From positions 1 through 64,000 of the forward strand of contig JAVXUO010002587.1 of the NCBI GenBank assembly GCA_033065855.1: a stretch of 64,000 nucleotides of DNA. The letters run 5' to 3'. The translations under genes and the position numbers were made by a program. Under the pieces are notes generated by a model that was not told where the DNA came from, searched no databases, and saw only the letters and a list, made by a program, of their open reading frames with translations. Shown here piece after piece: positions 35,157-47,312 of the stretch (position 1 is its first letter; each line of letters begins with the position of its first letter). The DNA is from Escallonia rubra (lineage: Eukaryota > Streptophyta > Magnoliopsida > Escalloniales > Escalloniaceae).

Positions 35157-36082
35157 GGGTAATTACACTCATGTCCTGAGGTTCAGGTGATATTACAGTC
35201 AATGATACAATGTTTCAAAAGGTAACAGTTGTGTCCTTCCGTCATTACTCTGTTAAAAAAATATATGTAGTTGCGTATGTCATCGTTATGTATTTTTTAA
35301 ATGATAGTACTGCCCTCATACGTATATGCAAAATATATACAACAAAAAAATCTCACCCATCCCGTCCCCTCCCTCGCCCCACACGCCTGCAGCCCCCTCC
35401 CTCACCCCACCAGCACCCCATCCCACACCTCATCGGCAGCCCCTTCCCTTACCCCACTCCGGTAGCAGCCCCTCCATCACCCTACCTCGCCTGAAACCAT
35501 CGCAGACGCTCGCCGCCAACCCACTCAATGCACCGCCACCTACCCCACTTCCATACCCACAACCACCAACCTCTGCCTCTGCAACCACCGAATTAACACC
35601 CCTCCGCCCTAGATCTAGCCACCCCGTCACCAACACCATCACTAGGTTACCCCCCCACCCAGCCCCACGCTTACACACTTACCCCCATCGCGAGCCACAT
35701 ACGCGACCTCCGCCGCGACATGCCTCGGCGAGCCACTGCCGCAACTTTGCATAAAATCCTCTATTCTGCGGTCTTCTAGCTGTTCACACAAAAAAATTGG
35801 GGAAATCCTTCTTGGGTTGATTCCCCTTTATGGCGGCACCCCGGGGGGGGTGGTGGCTGTTTGAAACCGAAAATTAGGCTTCTCAAAGAACCCTAATTTT
35901 TTTAATTAGGATTTGAACCCAAATTGTAAATATACAATACAAGGGCATTTTGGTCATTGCATCCCAATCGTTATGTATTTCAGTATTTCCGTTAGGTCAA
36001 AGGACATAAGTGCCTATTTTTCAAACTTATGAACACGCGTGTAATTTCACTTAAACCTCGGGGACATGAGTGTAATTAACCC
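35157..36082. mobile_element. Small non-autonomous MULE upstream of the HemN-like gene
   Basis: 926 bp with inverted ends gggtaattacactcatgtcc (35157) and ggacatgagtgtaattaacc (ending near 36081). The flanking 9-bp duplication is aactatttt (35148-35156) and aacgatttt (36083-36091), with one mismatch. The interior at 35345-35760 is very C-rich and gives Pro-rich open frames, as is common in Pack-MULEs, but the source gene was not recognised. Its right end is about 115 bp before the ATG at 36199. Confidence 0.82.
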
Positions 36083-36198
36083 AACGATTTTCTTAGTACA
36101 TCCGAATCCACTGCAAGTCACCTTGTACGAAGTACCTAAACGGTGGCACACCAGTTGCCTCTCTTTTGTTCTTCTTGGCAACTTCCTCCACCACAACC

Positions 36199-37757
36199 AT
36201 GCTCAAAGCAACTTGCACTCCCATCCTATCAACCATCCCCACCAGATACAAGCCCCTCAACCTGACAACTCTCCCCATTTCCAACACACTTCCACAACCC
36301 CCACCACCTGTTCGACAGAATGCCGCAGCCAATCCAACACCCGCTCCTCCAACTTCAGCTTACATCCACCTCCCTTTCTGCCGCAAGCGCTGCCACTACT
36401 GCGACTTTCCAATCGTCGCCCTCGGCACCTCATCACCCCCACCCGACAACGACCCGCGTATCTCCGACTACATCAGCCTCCTCCGCCGCGAAATAACCGC
36501 CACCCGGCTCAAAACCAGCCACCATCCTCCTCTAAGAACAATCTTTTTTGGCGGCGGCACGCCTTCACTTGTACCCCCAAGCCTAGTTTCCACTATCCTA
36601 GACACATTGAGGTCGAAATTCGGTGTATGCTTGGACGCTGAAATATCTATAGAAATGGACCCTGGAACATTCGACGGTGAAAAGTTGAGGGAATTGATTG
36701 AATTGGGGGTGAATAGAGTGTCTTTGGGAGTGCAGGCATTTCAAGAGCAGTTGTTGCGGGCTTGTGGGAGGGCCCATGGTTTGAGTGAGGTTTATGAGGC
36801 GATTGAGATTGTTGGGTCGTGTGGGGTTGAGAATTGGAGTATGGACCTCATTTCTTCACTCCCTCATCAAACGACGGAGATGTGGGAAGAGAGTTTGCGG
36901 CTTACTGTTGAAGCGCAGCCCACCCATGTGTCCGTTTACGACTTGCAAGTCGAACAAGGCACCAAGTTTAGTGTACTGTAAGTCACCTCTGTCACTGTTG
37001 AGTTCTTTATTAACTTAAATTCGGTGTAGAAAGTCGAAGACGCCTCTGTTTAAGAGAGTATAACGAAACAACTAGGTTTAGCTTTTCATGAGTTTCACGT
37101 TTTGACTTAAAGCATTTTCTGCATTTCAGGTACACACCAGGGGAGTTCCCTCTGCCTTCCGAGACGGATTCAGCTAAGTTCTACAGAATGGCTTCTAGCA
37201 TGCTGTCGAACGCTGGTTACAATCACTATGAAATTAGTAGTTATAGCAAGAATGGGTTTGAATGCGAGCACAATCTTACCTACTGGAAGAATAAACCTTT
37301 TTATGGTTTTGGCCTTGGTTCGGCCAGTTATGTACGGGGATTAAGGTATTCGAGGCCAAGGAAGCTGAAAGAATACACGGGTTATGTGCAGAATTTGGAG
37401 GACGGAGCGGTAGATTGCTCTGGGGATAGTTGTGGTGATGCCAAGGACGCTGCTATGGATGTTGTGATGCTCTCTCTGAGAACTGCTAGAGGCCTAGATT
37501 TGAAGTCTTTTAGGGAGGATTTTGGTGGGTCGCTTGCTCTATCACTTTGTAAGGTCTATAAGCCTTACGTGGAAAGTGGGCATGTGGTCTGCTTGGATGG
37601 GCAGAGGAGAAACCTTATGGCAGATGAATTCAGCTCTTTGCTTTCTGACGATCACAAGATGGAAGAGGTGGTGGCATTTATTAGGCTCAGCGATCCAGAT
37701 GGTTTCCTACTATCCAATGAGTTAATCTCACTAGCATTTGCCGCCATAGCCCCGTAA
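36199..37757 (+). CDS. Radical-SAM HemW/HemN-like protein (coproporphyrinogen oxidase-like)
   Basis: Two exons, 36199-36977 and 37130-37757, in phase across a canonical intron, encoding 468 residues. The start is the ATG at 36199 in a favourable context (acaaccatgc). The upstream in-frame extension has no ATG. A Ser/Thr/Pro-rich N-terminal 50 residues look like an organelle transit peptide. The radical-SAM cluster motif is Cys61-x3-Cys65-x2-Cys68 in FCRKRCHYCDF, followed by GGGTPS at 118-123, GVQAF and the HNLTYW box. CxxxCxxCDF without a fourth nearby cysteine is the HemW pattern (heme-handling protein) and not that of true HemN oxidases. The likely Arabidopsis homologue is AT5G63290, annotated HEMN1. 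It is convergent with the zinc-finger gene. Confidence 0.93.
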
Positions 37758-39791
37758 ATTCCAATTTCAATTCATTTCTGTAGCTTGAACACCGGAGCTT
37801 TCTGCAAGCGAGTGGGATTTAGGGAGAACTTAGCATTAATGCTACGTTGAGACGATAAAACATTTCTGACTACACAACCTGATGCCATTGTTATCCCGAC
37901 TATGTAGCATCTTCATGTGGACTGCACAAATATGAAGGATCGAGGAACTTAAATTATCATCGAAGCTAAGATGCATCAACAGCAAGGAGATAGATGAATA
38001 CTAAGACTGCCATCAGATATTAGATGCCAATGCTTGACCCTAGGTCTGATGAGATGGGTTTACCGTTATTTCTGCTGAAGTGAGGAAGTCCTAAATATTC
38101 GAGTGGGCCTTTTACTGTTGAGAGAAGTGCAGAAAACCAGCCAGGGCATTTGGATTCGCCAGCCATTCACACGAGTGTGCTCAAAGCAACCAGCTAGGGT
38201 TTTTAAGCACCGGATCAAGCTAGAGTTCATTTCATTATGAAGTACCATATGGTCACTAGTGTAAGATTGTGTAGCCTGCAACAAGTATTCAAGATTTTCG
38301 GTGCTGCTGGAAGCTTGAGCTCAATATGACATAAAACAGACCTTTGCTGTATATAGGACCTAGAAGCTGTTTCTAGCTAATTTCAACTGACATGTAATGA
38401 TGGCTCAAATTTTTGTTTTGGCTGGAGCTCTTTTTCTGGGTTAATGCTGGATTTCCAAGAAATGCATTTTATGTTGTGTCACAAATTGAAGTAGATTGAT
38501 GCAGTAGGGGATACTTTATGATGATAGCTGTGTTCTATGCTATAACCGGTTCTCTTTTCTCTTGTCCTCCAAAGGAAGTGTTGGATCCTATTCCAGAAGG
38601 AATGTTAGTAGTTAGGTGGCAGGAGCTAAGGAATTTCATTCAAGAATGTTAAGGCAAAGTCTTCTCTCGAGAAAAGTTGGAAGACCTTTAAAACCTTTTT
38701 CCAGGAGTAGCTTCATATACTTGGGTAGAGACAAATACTTCACAAGATTTCATAGTAACTATTATTAAGTGAAGTTTCATTCACCATGAGACAAAAAGAA
38801 TTCATCAGAATACAGCCACAAGAACACCCTCAACGTGTTTATCTAAGAGGAGTTTTGGATGAAAGATGGGGGATGTAACAACAGGAACTCTTCTGAAACA
38901 AAGTTCTGCATACCAAAATCCTCCGACCAGAGGCCTTCAATGGCAAACACAACTTTTACAAGGGAATGTTGTTTAGGAGAGATTTCATTTCAAATGAACA
39001 GATCTCAGTCCCGAATTCAGCCATCATCACTGATCTCTTTGTATGTATGGGTCACAGCTCCAGTAGCTTGATCTGTGACAAAGAAGAACCAAAGTTGCAA
39101 AAAGTCATTTCTAATGATAATCTCTAAGGTTCTGACTGCAGTAAGGCAATAACTAAAAAGATGGTAAACAACCTAAAGCAGAAGTCCGAATCATGCCTAC
39201 TTAGAGCAAACTGATTTGGCCATTGAGAGAACCATTTGGACATTTCGTGCCTATACCTTTTCAGTTATAGAAGCATGTCATATAGGAGCATATACCTTAA
39301 AAAATATATATATACACATTGATTGGATCATAAACCAACACCGCACAAAAGAACCTTATTGGTCCTAAACAGCATTACTGAATTAAGACATACTAGCAAA
39401 ATCTGCACAAATTATAGAACACAGCTTATTAGCCAGACATATTTTGTCTTTTTTCTAGTTCTTTAGAAGTTCTAATGCACTTTAAATTTCAGCATTGATT
39501 TACAGCACACGTCTACAATATTAGATGAAATTATCTCAATTGAAATAACCGAGGAAGAAAATGTAGAAGAAAGGACCTAAAAAGAAGATGAGAAACAGTT
39601 AACATTTTCCAGAAAAAATAGAAGAAAATAAAGAATAAGAAAAAAAGGACCTAAAAACTAGAGGCCGATTTTGTTGATTCTTGTTCCTTAGCTAAAAAAC
39701 GCAGGGGCACTACCAAAGCCCACCACCCATCCTCAACCCAGAATATATATTAAAGTAGAGTCTCTCAAGAATTTAGTGAAAAACTTACCAA
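37758..39791. other. Intergenic between two convergent genes, nothing recognised
   Basis: About 2 kb holding the 3' flanks of the HemN-like gene (left) and the zinc-finger gene (right). No element ends, domains or RNA genes were seen. Confidence 0.6.
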
Positions 39792-42700
39792 CTAAGACGG
39801 TTTTGATTTTCTTTCCTGTCGAGATATGCGCCTAAGTTCTTGGGTACCCTTTTTCATTTCTCTGCAAGATAATGAAAGCATACTATAACCTTTATCTAGA
39901 GTTATGTAAAAGTGAAACGGGAGATCGCAAAGGTTGAAATCACACCTTTGGTACAAGTAAATAATTAGATAGAAGAGAGGGAGAAACATCAAAACCAATA
40001 TTGATATAGCCAAATAGAAAATGCTTGTATGCTTCTGCAAACATAGACAACAAGATAGAGGGCATTAACTCAACTCAAACCATACAAGTTAGACGAATGG
40101 CATAACATGCTCAATTAAGAGGATAATTGAAATACTGGATATAGCCAGAAAATATATAATCTCACCCAGAATCACTGGAATTGTTCAGTCATACTCTAGT
40201 TTGCGGTCTCTTTCATTATTAAAACTATGTCAAGAAAGCGTAGCAACAAAGGCATACCTTGCCTCCCCGTGAAAATGGTTTGCTGCCTCCAGAGCATGTG
40301 TGACCATCACAAAATTGCCGCAAAAATAGTTCTATGATGAGCAATCAAAAGAAAGTCACTGCAAGTAACTAAAAAAAAGAATTGCATAGCTAAGAGCCAT
40401 TAAGTATAGAACACTACCATGAAGTCTATTTGCTGAAGGCCCCTGATTAACAGGAAAGCAGCTATCTGCAATACCCTGCAAAGAGATAGTGGTGTAAGCT
40501 ACAAACAACTGTAGTCAACAAAAGAAGATAAAATGATCAAACGCAACCTCACACAAGTGACGATTCCTTGCAGCAGCAGCAGGATTGCATTTGGTTTTAC
40601 GAGACCTAGAATTAATTCTTAGGTCACAATGCAATGCCCCACATATATCAGCCAAACACTTGCCATCAGTCTGTATGCATCACAATTTCATACACCACCA
40701 CATCAAAATTTGAAGTTGTAGAAAACCGAATTTTGAACAGAAAGAAAAGATCCTCAAAACAAACAAGTTACAAAGTACCCAATTCGATATTAGAATTTAG
40801 AAGTTGCAACTTCTTGTAATCCAAGTCATTGACTTGAGAAAAGATGAGCGCAGGGGAAAGAAAAAAAAGACTACTTAACATATAATAAGAGAAAGGTTTT
40901 ATGAAGAAACATGACATTTTTGCTTTTTCTAGAATTATGTCAAAGATCATGCTAATCTGTTATTGCACCTTCTAGAGTCAACACGGTTGTAATACAAGGA
41001 CAAATTAAGTGAAGTATGTTCTTAGTTGCAACGCTCTCCACACAGGCCACTTGAAGAAAGAGCTTGTATCAGATCCGGGATCTTGCTTAACATAATTGTT
41101 AATGCATATAAGCTGTCGTCGATTTAAACTGTGGGGCCCATCCTCTAGGCTTTAATAGCTTAAACTTTAGGAGTGATTGGTTTCTTAACATGGTATTAGA
41201 GCTTTGGTCCCTTCCCGCCAGATTTCGGCCACTGTTTTTTCAGTGCAATTTGCACTAGGATTTATTGGTTTGCCACTCCGTGCATATGTTCAGTTGGCTG
41301 TGGGGATTGGCAATTCATGTGCAACCAAAGCTTGAACGTAATGGGAAGTGTAGGGCGTGACATATATTCTTGGGACAGTCTCTAATAACATATGCTTTTG
41401 GAAATTAAGGAAGCATTAATTTAAATTTTTGGATGCTCTTCTCTTTCTGGAGGAGAACCTTTGTTTGCATCTTTTCTTGTAACTTAGTGTGTTGTGCTTC
41501 TGGGAATGCCCCCTTGCATGTTTTAAATATAATCGTCTACCTATCAAGAAGTATAAGCTGGGTAGCAGGGTCGGGGGATGGGGGGAGAATATAAAGAATA
41601 GAATCAGAACAGGCTTGGGTAAGAAGATAAGATGACTAAGGAACAACAAATAACCAAAAATTGGACATAAATCACCATGTCTATCATTGTTTGGATAAGT
41701 GATGGAAATTTGCGATTTTAGTGCGAGTTCCTGCAACTTGAACTAACAAAGTTTTATATGATGAAAATTAAAGCGCAATCACCTACAACATTCAGAAGAT
41801 TGTAGTGTCTGTTGTCAAAATGCTGATCAAGAAATTTCTCTGCCCGAAAAATTTTCTTACAATAACCACAGCGCCATTCATTGACATCCACATGAATCTT
41901 GTGTTGCTCCTGATCTCTAAAGAGATCGTTGCCAGGATGAAGCTTGCATTTGCTCGAAATCTGATACTTTTCTCGTTCCAAAAATGGCATCAAATACTGC
42001 ATGCAAGCATTATTACTCCTGGCATTACAATGCTGTTACTCAAACGCCAAAAGAAAGGTGCATGCTAAATCAAAAGAACAGATATCAGAGAGAAGAGTGA
42101 CACCTCTTCAATAATTTCCCAAGCTACCCGACTTCTTTCTCTGGAACAATGAACTTCGTGAACATGCTCTTCTTCTTGTTTCGAAGTTCTAAAAATATAA
42201 AATAGAACCATTGGCCATAACTTTACATACTCAAACTGTCACATCTCAAAACTATTTAGATATCGACTTTTTGGAACTTTCACCTTTGAGAAGCTATGAA
42301 GATAGAAAATTCTCAGGTAATACAGGAAGAAGCACAAATTACTGGCAATAATAAGTTAATAATATGTTACAAGGGTCACAAAGTTACCTTGCAGCATCGT
42401 GTTCCTGAGAATCCTGGAGCACAACATGAGACGGAAGAATTACTCAAAGTTAGCAGACAGTTAAGGAAGTTGTGAAATGTATTGTAAGAACATAAACAAG
42501 CGTGCAGTACTAGGCAACGTCCATGATCTATGCTAAAGAAAGCTGCAGAATAATGAACTGGTATCATATACATATACAACAACGATAAAGCAACTCTTTC
42601 CGAATTTTACGTAAGCCTCATTGACAACAATTCAATTTACTCGTCAATTTCCTTGCCAAAGGTCGACCTATAACTCATCTTGAATTAATTCTAGAAACAA

Positions 42701-43174
42701 AAAAAAAAGGGCATTTGAAAATCCTAGAAAGCAACAACAAAAAGGGCATTTGAAATTTCATAATCCAATGACGACGATCTTCTATGTTCATACTAAAATC
42801 AATAAAACCCTACTTCAAGTTTTCACATTTACTCTGAGAATTGATTGACAACAGAAGGAGAAAACTAGTATAAGTCTAAACAACAAACATAAGTATAAAC
42901 TACAGATATCAACAAAGCATAAGGCAATGATCTCTTCAGATTCAAAGTTACCGAGCAAAACCCAGAAGTCTATCGATGTGTGACAAACCCACTTGCCCAA
43001 TCCATCATATTCTCAAGCAAACGCACTAAGTTTTGCAAACAAATACAATTTAAACTAGAACTGAACTGTACAAAGAAGGAGAGTAACCTGGGTTTTTTGT
43101 GCAAGAACCGAAGAATATATTGAGGAAACAGATAGGAAGAGGAAAAGATATGCCAGCTCTCTCGACCTGCCCAT
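39792..43174 (-). CDS. C2H2 zinc-finger protein with signal peptide and membrane anchor
   Basis: Nine exons, GT-AG and in phase: 43174-43088, 42413-42388, 42188-42104, 41996-41787, 40670-40548, 40475-40418, 40331-40258, 40034-39946, 39861-39792. They encode 273 residues. Residues 1-25 look like a signal peptide (LAYLFLFLSVSSIYSS, then Ala before Gln). A single C2H2 finger follows at Cys109, Cys112, His125 and His130 (CGYCKKIFRAEKFLDQHFDNRH in outline). A Cys-rich segment comes next with CLADICGALHCD and CDGHTCSGG. A membrane helix at about 226-248 and a short Lys/Arg-rich tail end the protein. The order matches Arabidopsis AT5G63280, annotated only as C2H2-like zinc finger. The topology suggests the finger lies in the ER lumen or outside the cell, so DNA binding is doubtful. 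The biological role is unknown. Confidence 0.9.
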
Positions 43175-46100
43175 CTCCTTCTTCTGATTAAGAAGACTGC
43201 CTACTCGAGTTTCCTTTCTGGCAAACTACGGACTGAGTTTAGGCTTTGGTCTGTTTGTCAGTCTTGTCTCTCTTTATTTCTCCAATAGCCATGGACACCG
43301 TACACTTACACGGCCTCGGTTGATCGTAACTATAAGACGCAAATTTTATTGAAATCCACTTAATGGTTATTTAGTATCGTTTGTCGCAGTGTCATTTTTA
43401 ACGATAAAAGGGCTTTATCATTTTTAGCGATACAAGAGGCGTATAGTTGTTATAGCAATAATAATGAATGCCAAAATATGTTGATAAATATACTTAGCAT
43501 TCCTTATTACTTACTCCCTCTATAGCAATAATAATGGATTTGAGTTATTTTTTATGAGTTCTCCATTCTATCCCACATGAGATAAAGGAAAGAAAACGGG
43601 CTTGGTAGAAGATTAAATGTAGAAAGAAAAATGGGAAAAAAAAGTGTAAGAAGGGTAAACATGAAAAAATTCCTATGAAATCTTTCTTAATTTGGAAAGT
43701 GATATTTTCTTTGGGGAAGTTCAAAAAAGAAATACGATCAATTAATTAGGAATGGATGGAGTATTATGTACCATTTGATAGACCTATATGCCTTAAAATA
43801 GGTTTTCGTTTCATGATATATAAACAGGCTAGTTATATGGCTCGCCATCGAGCCTCCAAATTATCCATTCGTTCGGAGAAAATGTACTTTGTCCCTAACC
43901 ATTGAACATGTGAATTCACGGTTGCCAAATTAGGGAGGTGAGTGAAATGTGATTTGGGACGGCGGAATTAATTCTATAAATTAGATTCCAAAAATCTCAA
44001 ATGTATTGTTCTTCCTGATATGTTCCAAATATTTAATGAAACTTTCATCCTTCGAAAGAAAATTCATAATAATATTAGTGCAATCAAAACTATCAACTCG
44101 ACAAGCATAAGTTTAGCTTGTTGGAAAAATTACACTACTTTCCTCCAAGTTTATATCTTATTACACTCGCTACTTCTATTATTGAAAGATAACATTAACA
44201 CCCCTAGATTTTAGATTTTGGTGGCCAAGCGTTATTCCAGTGGCAAAGCAAAGGGTTCATTAAGGTTCTTTCGAAGGAAAATCATCTTTCATTATCTAGG
44301 TGCTTTCTAGAAAGATAATTCTTGCAATATATTTGAAACCTCGAAAAGGACTGCGTTAAAGGTTTTAAGAAGATTGTTTTACTATCAGTTTAGGTTTGGC
44401 GGGTTCAACAACGAGAGTAGCTCATGCTTTAGCAGAGTTTGCTTGTGATGCGATTAGAGTTGACTTGGATCGGGTGCCACCTTGTTGGTTGCAAGGCACT
44501 CTCTCAAGAGATTATGGTTTTTGTTACTTTTTGAACTTTCTTTGTATCATTTAGCAAGAAAACAAAAGCTTTGTTGTTGTTATATATAGAGAATGGCCGG
44601 TGACAATTTTTTTTCAATTAAAGGAGCATGAATGTAAAAAGGCTATTAAAATGACAATTTTGAGCTATAAAATAGGAACAAGGTTGAATTGCTTTCCAAA
44701 ATTATCGATTTTATATTATAATTAGGAAAGATTTTGGCTGCTACCCAGTTTATAGTAAGATATTTACAATCCCCTCACATTACGATAATTAATTATCCTA
44801 AAATATTTTTAGTAACTTTTATTTAGTAATGATAAAAATTGCTGCTACGAATTGCGCTGAAAATGTTAACTAAAAAGTCACTAAATATATTTAGTAATAT
44901 TAATTGTCGTTATATAGAGAGTTGTATGAATCTTCGTACAACCGAATAGCAATAGAAAATTTTCCTTCCAATTATAAACACGTCCATTTAGAATATGCTT
45001 GTTAAATAATCAAAAGGTGTATGTTGCTCTAACCCAAATACCCGTTCACATTCCTTGAAAGGTGGTGTACAAAATAAGGAGTGAGTTAGTGCATTGTATT
45101 TTTCTTGTACACGACAGTACACACACACACACACACTAGTATAGAGTACGTGCGTTACACGTAAATACAGTCGAGAGTAATGTTTGATGTGATATTATTA
45201 TTATTTTTTGTATCAAAATAATGTAATTCAATTATATTCTTATTTCTTTTTGTGACTTGTTTTAGAAGAAATGTATATTTGATGTTCACAATTGTAATCA
45301 GTTCAATATTTGAAAATATTTTTCTTAGGCTTCTAGATTGAAGAAATGTTTGAAGGTACTACTGAAAATAAAAGCAAATGGAGAAATTAGAAGAATGAAT
45401 TTGCGTCTTGTTTTTGTAATCTATTAAATTGGTTTATGGTTAAGATTTATAATTTTCAAAACCAGGTGATTTGTATTTCATCAATAAGAAATGCAAGACA
45501 TCCGGTCTTCAACTGCAATAACCGAACGTATTTTCAGTTCAAATTGTCACCATATTTAAGCCTTATTTTTTTACGCATATTTAACCCCTTTTTCAGTTTT
45601 TGTTTTTTCAACAATTTTTTGTTTCTTAATTGATTTTTCACGTATTTTAGTTTCTTTATTTTGTTTTTGTTTTTCAGTTTTTCAATTGGTTAATTATTTG
45701 CTAACCTAAAAATATAAGGAAAAAAATCACAGTTCTCATTTATAACCAGTTCAATATCTAATGTTTATTTCACTTTAATCAAATTAAAAGAAAATAATAA
45801 AGAAATTTCTTTGTTCAGTTTTTCTTTCTCATCACACTTTTCATTTTCTAATGTATAGAATAGATTCAGTACCCAATGTTCTTTTAATTTCATCAAAATT
45901 TAAAAGGGAGTAATAAAAGAAGGGTAAGAATGTAATTGATGTAATTAACGGATGACATAATCATCCAAAAATGATTTACAACATTCATACTTTTATAGGT
46001 AGTGTAGATATATATATGCCTTCTGGGAGTATGTATGTAAAATGTTCGAATTTTATTTTTAGCCACATATATGTACCAAGAGCATGTTTAAATTGCAAAA

Positions 46101-46216
46101 ATAAGAAAAGTAGCATTAACCCTATTCTAGATTTATTTTTTACGAGAAAGAATTCTGATAAATCTCAGTGGATAGCTAAACTTTCAATCTTTCTCATTCT
46201 TATTATTCAACATAAT
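43175..46216. other. AT-rich intergenic region
   Basis: About 3 kb between the zinc-finger gene and MULE copy 2. Apart from the RNase H-like remnant near 44400 and a short (CA)n tract at 45119-45135, I recognise nothing. 45200-46200 is very AT-rich with T runs. Confidence 0.6.
44400..44530 (+). pseudogene. RNase H-like remnant, probably the 3' end of a LINE
   Basis: One frame reads RVAHALAEFACDAIR, and then VPPCWLQGTLSRD. This is the pattern of the C-terminal RNase H-like tail of plant LINE polyproteins (AHxLAxxAC, then a PxWL box). Upstream it has no continuing frame, so only the tail survives. It could instead derive from a host RNase H-like gene. Confidence 0.4.
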
Positions 46217-46340
46217 TTAGGGATTAGGTGATTAAGTGATCATTGTTTCTATGCAGAAAGCTCAATTTATTATCTTTTTCTCTTTAAATTCATGAGCGCT
46301 TTAGAACGAGTGAAGTGTCCTTGTTGAACAATAAGTAATA
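46217..46340. repeat. Dispersed repeat, second copy, cut by MULE copy 2
   Basis: It resembles 33005-33145 in ELP3 intron 8, including gtttctatgcagaaagc and gttgaacaataag. The match stops where the MULE terminal repeat starts at 46341. Confidence 0.6.
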
Positions 46341-46685
46341 GGGTTAATTACAAAACTGTCCCATGTGGTTTACATGTTTTTGCACTTTACCCCTCGTGTT
46401 TATAATTTTTGCAATAATGTCCTTCGAGGTTGACAAAACCATTGCAAACAGCTCCAAAAACGAACGGCCATTCAAATTCAGCCGTTAAGACCCCGCGTGC
46501 ACAGCACACCCGATTTTCTCATGGGTATATCGGTCATTTGCCTACCCCATGTTCCCTCCAAAAGTGACTGTCACTCCTATTTCCCTCCAAAATCTGTGTC
46601 CCACATTAGTATTTCTTCAGGGGTTTCAAGAAAGGAGATAGAGACTTCAGTGGAGGAGAGAAAGAGATTTCGAAGAACCCATCTC

Positions 46686-47054
46686 ATGGCTCATATATAC
46701 TATCAGTGTGGTCAAAGAGTCGTGGCTAAGACTTCGTGGACAGATCTATATCCCGGCCGAAGATTTTGGACTTACAGCAACCAGGTGAGTTTTGTGTTTA
46801 ACCCATTTTCTTCTTCAATTTCGTGAGCCGAATGAACAATCTCCTTGTTCTCACAGGTTGGTAGGTGTGAGTTTTTTACTTGGCGTGACCCTCTAATTAC
46901 GATTAACAGGTCAAAGGAGAGATTTTGGAAGATTGTTGCAATTATTAGTTGGGTGTTGCTTCTGCTGACTGTGATTGCATTATTGTCTGATTTTGGCGAC
47001 GGGACAGAGGAATTGAGCAACATTGAAGGCGAAGATGTGGGCAACAACTTGTAG
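46686..47054 (+). CDS. GRF zinc-finger-like membrane protein of MULE copy 2, zinc site damaged
   Basis: Two exons, 46686-46784 and 46857-47054, with the same intron position and the same 98-residue length as in copy 1. The membrane helix (AIISWVLLLLTVIALL) and acidic tail are preserved almost unchanged. Two of the four finger cysteines are Tyr here (positions 6 and 30), and Asn22 is also Tyr, so zinc binding is probably lost while the frame stays open. Confidence 0.72.
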
Positions 47055-47312
47055 AAATTGCTAGGGATGTACTGAATTAGGGCTTTTTGTAATGTTTTGA
47101 GCTGTGGAATGTACTGAATTAGGGAATGCCCTAAAAAAGTCAACATCCCCTGTTTCCAAGCTGTGTACTCAAGCAATGTAATGAAGATAATTTCAATTTA
47201 ATGTTTTTGCATTTCTGTTCCCTGTACTTTTAATGTTAATGACAAAAGTGTCCCCCGTACTTTTTACAGTGAGTTCCCTACATTCACAAAATTAAGCTAC
47301 ACTGACATTCTA

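Noticed and set aside
35326-35754. Pro-rich 142-codon open frame
   Set aside because: It lies in the C-rich core of a small MULE, has no recognised domain, and overlaps other open frames.
36166-36198. In-frame extension upstream of the HemN-like ATG
   Set aside because: It begins with TTG, not ATG; the ATG at 36199 has a good context and is preferred.
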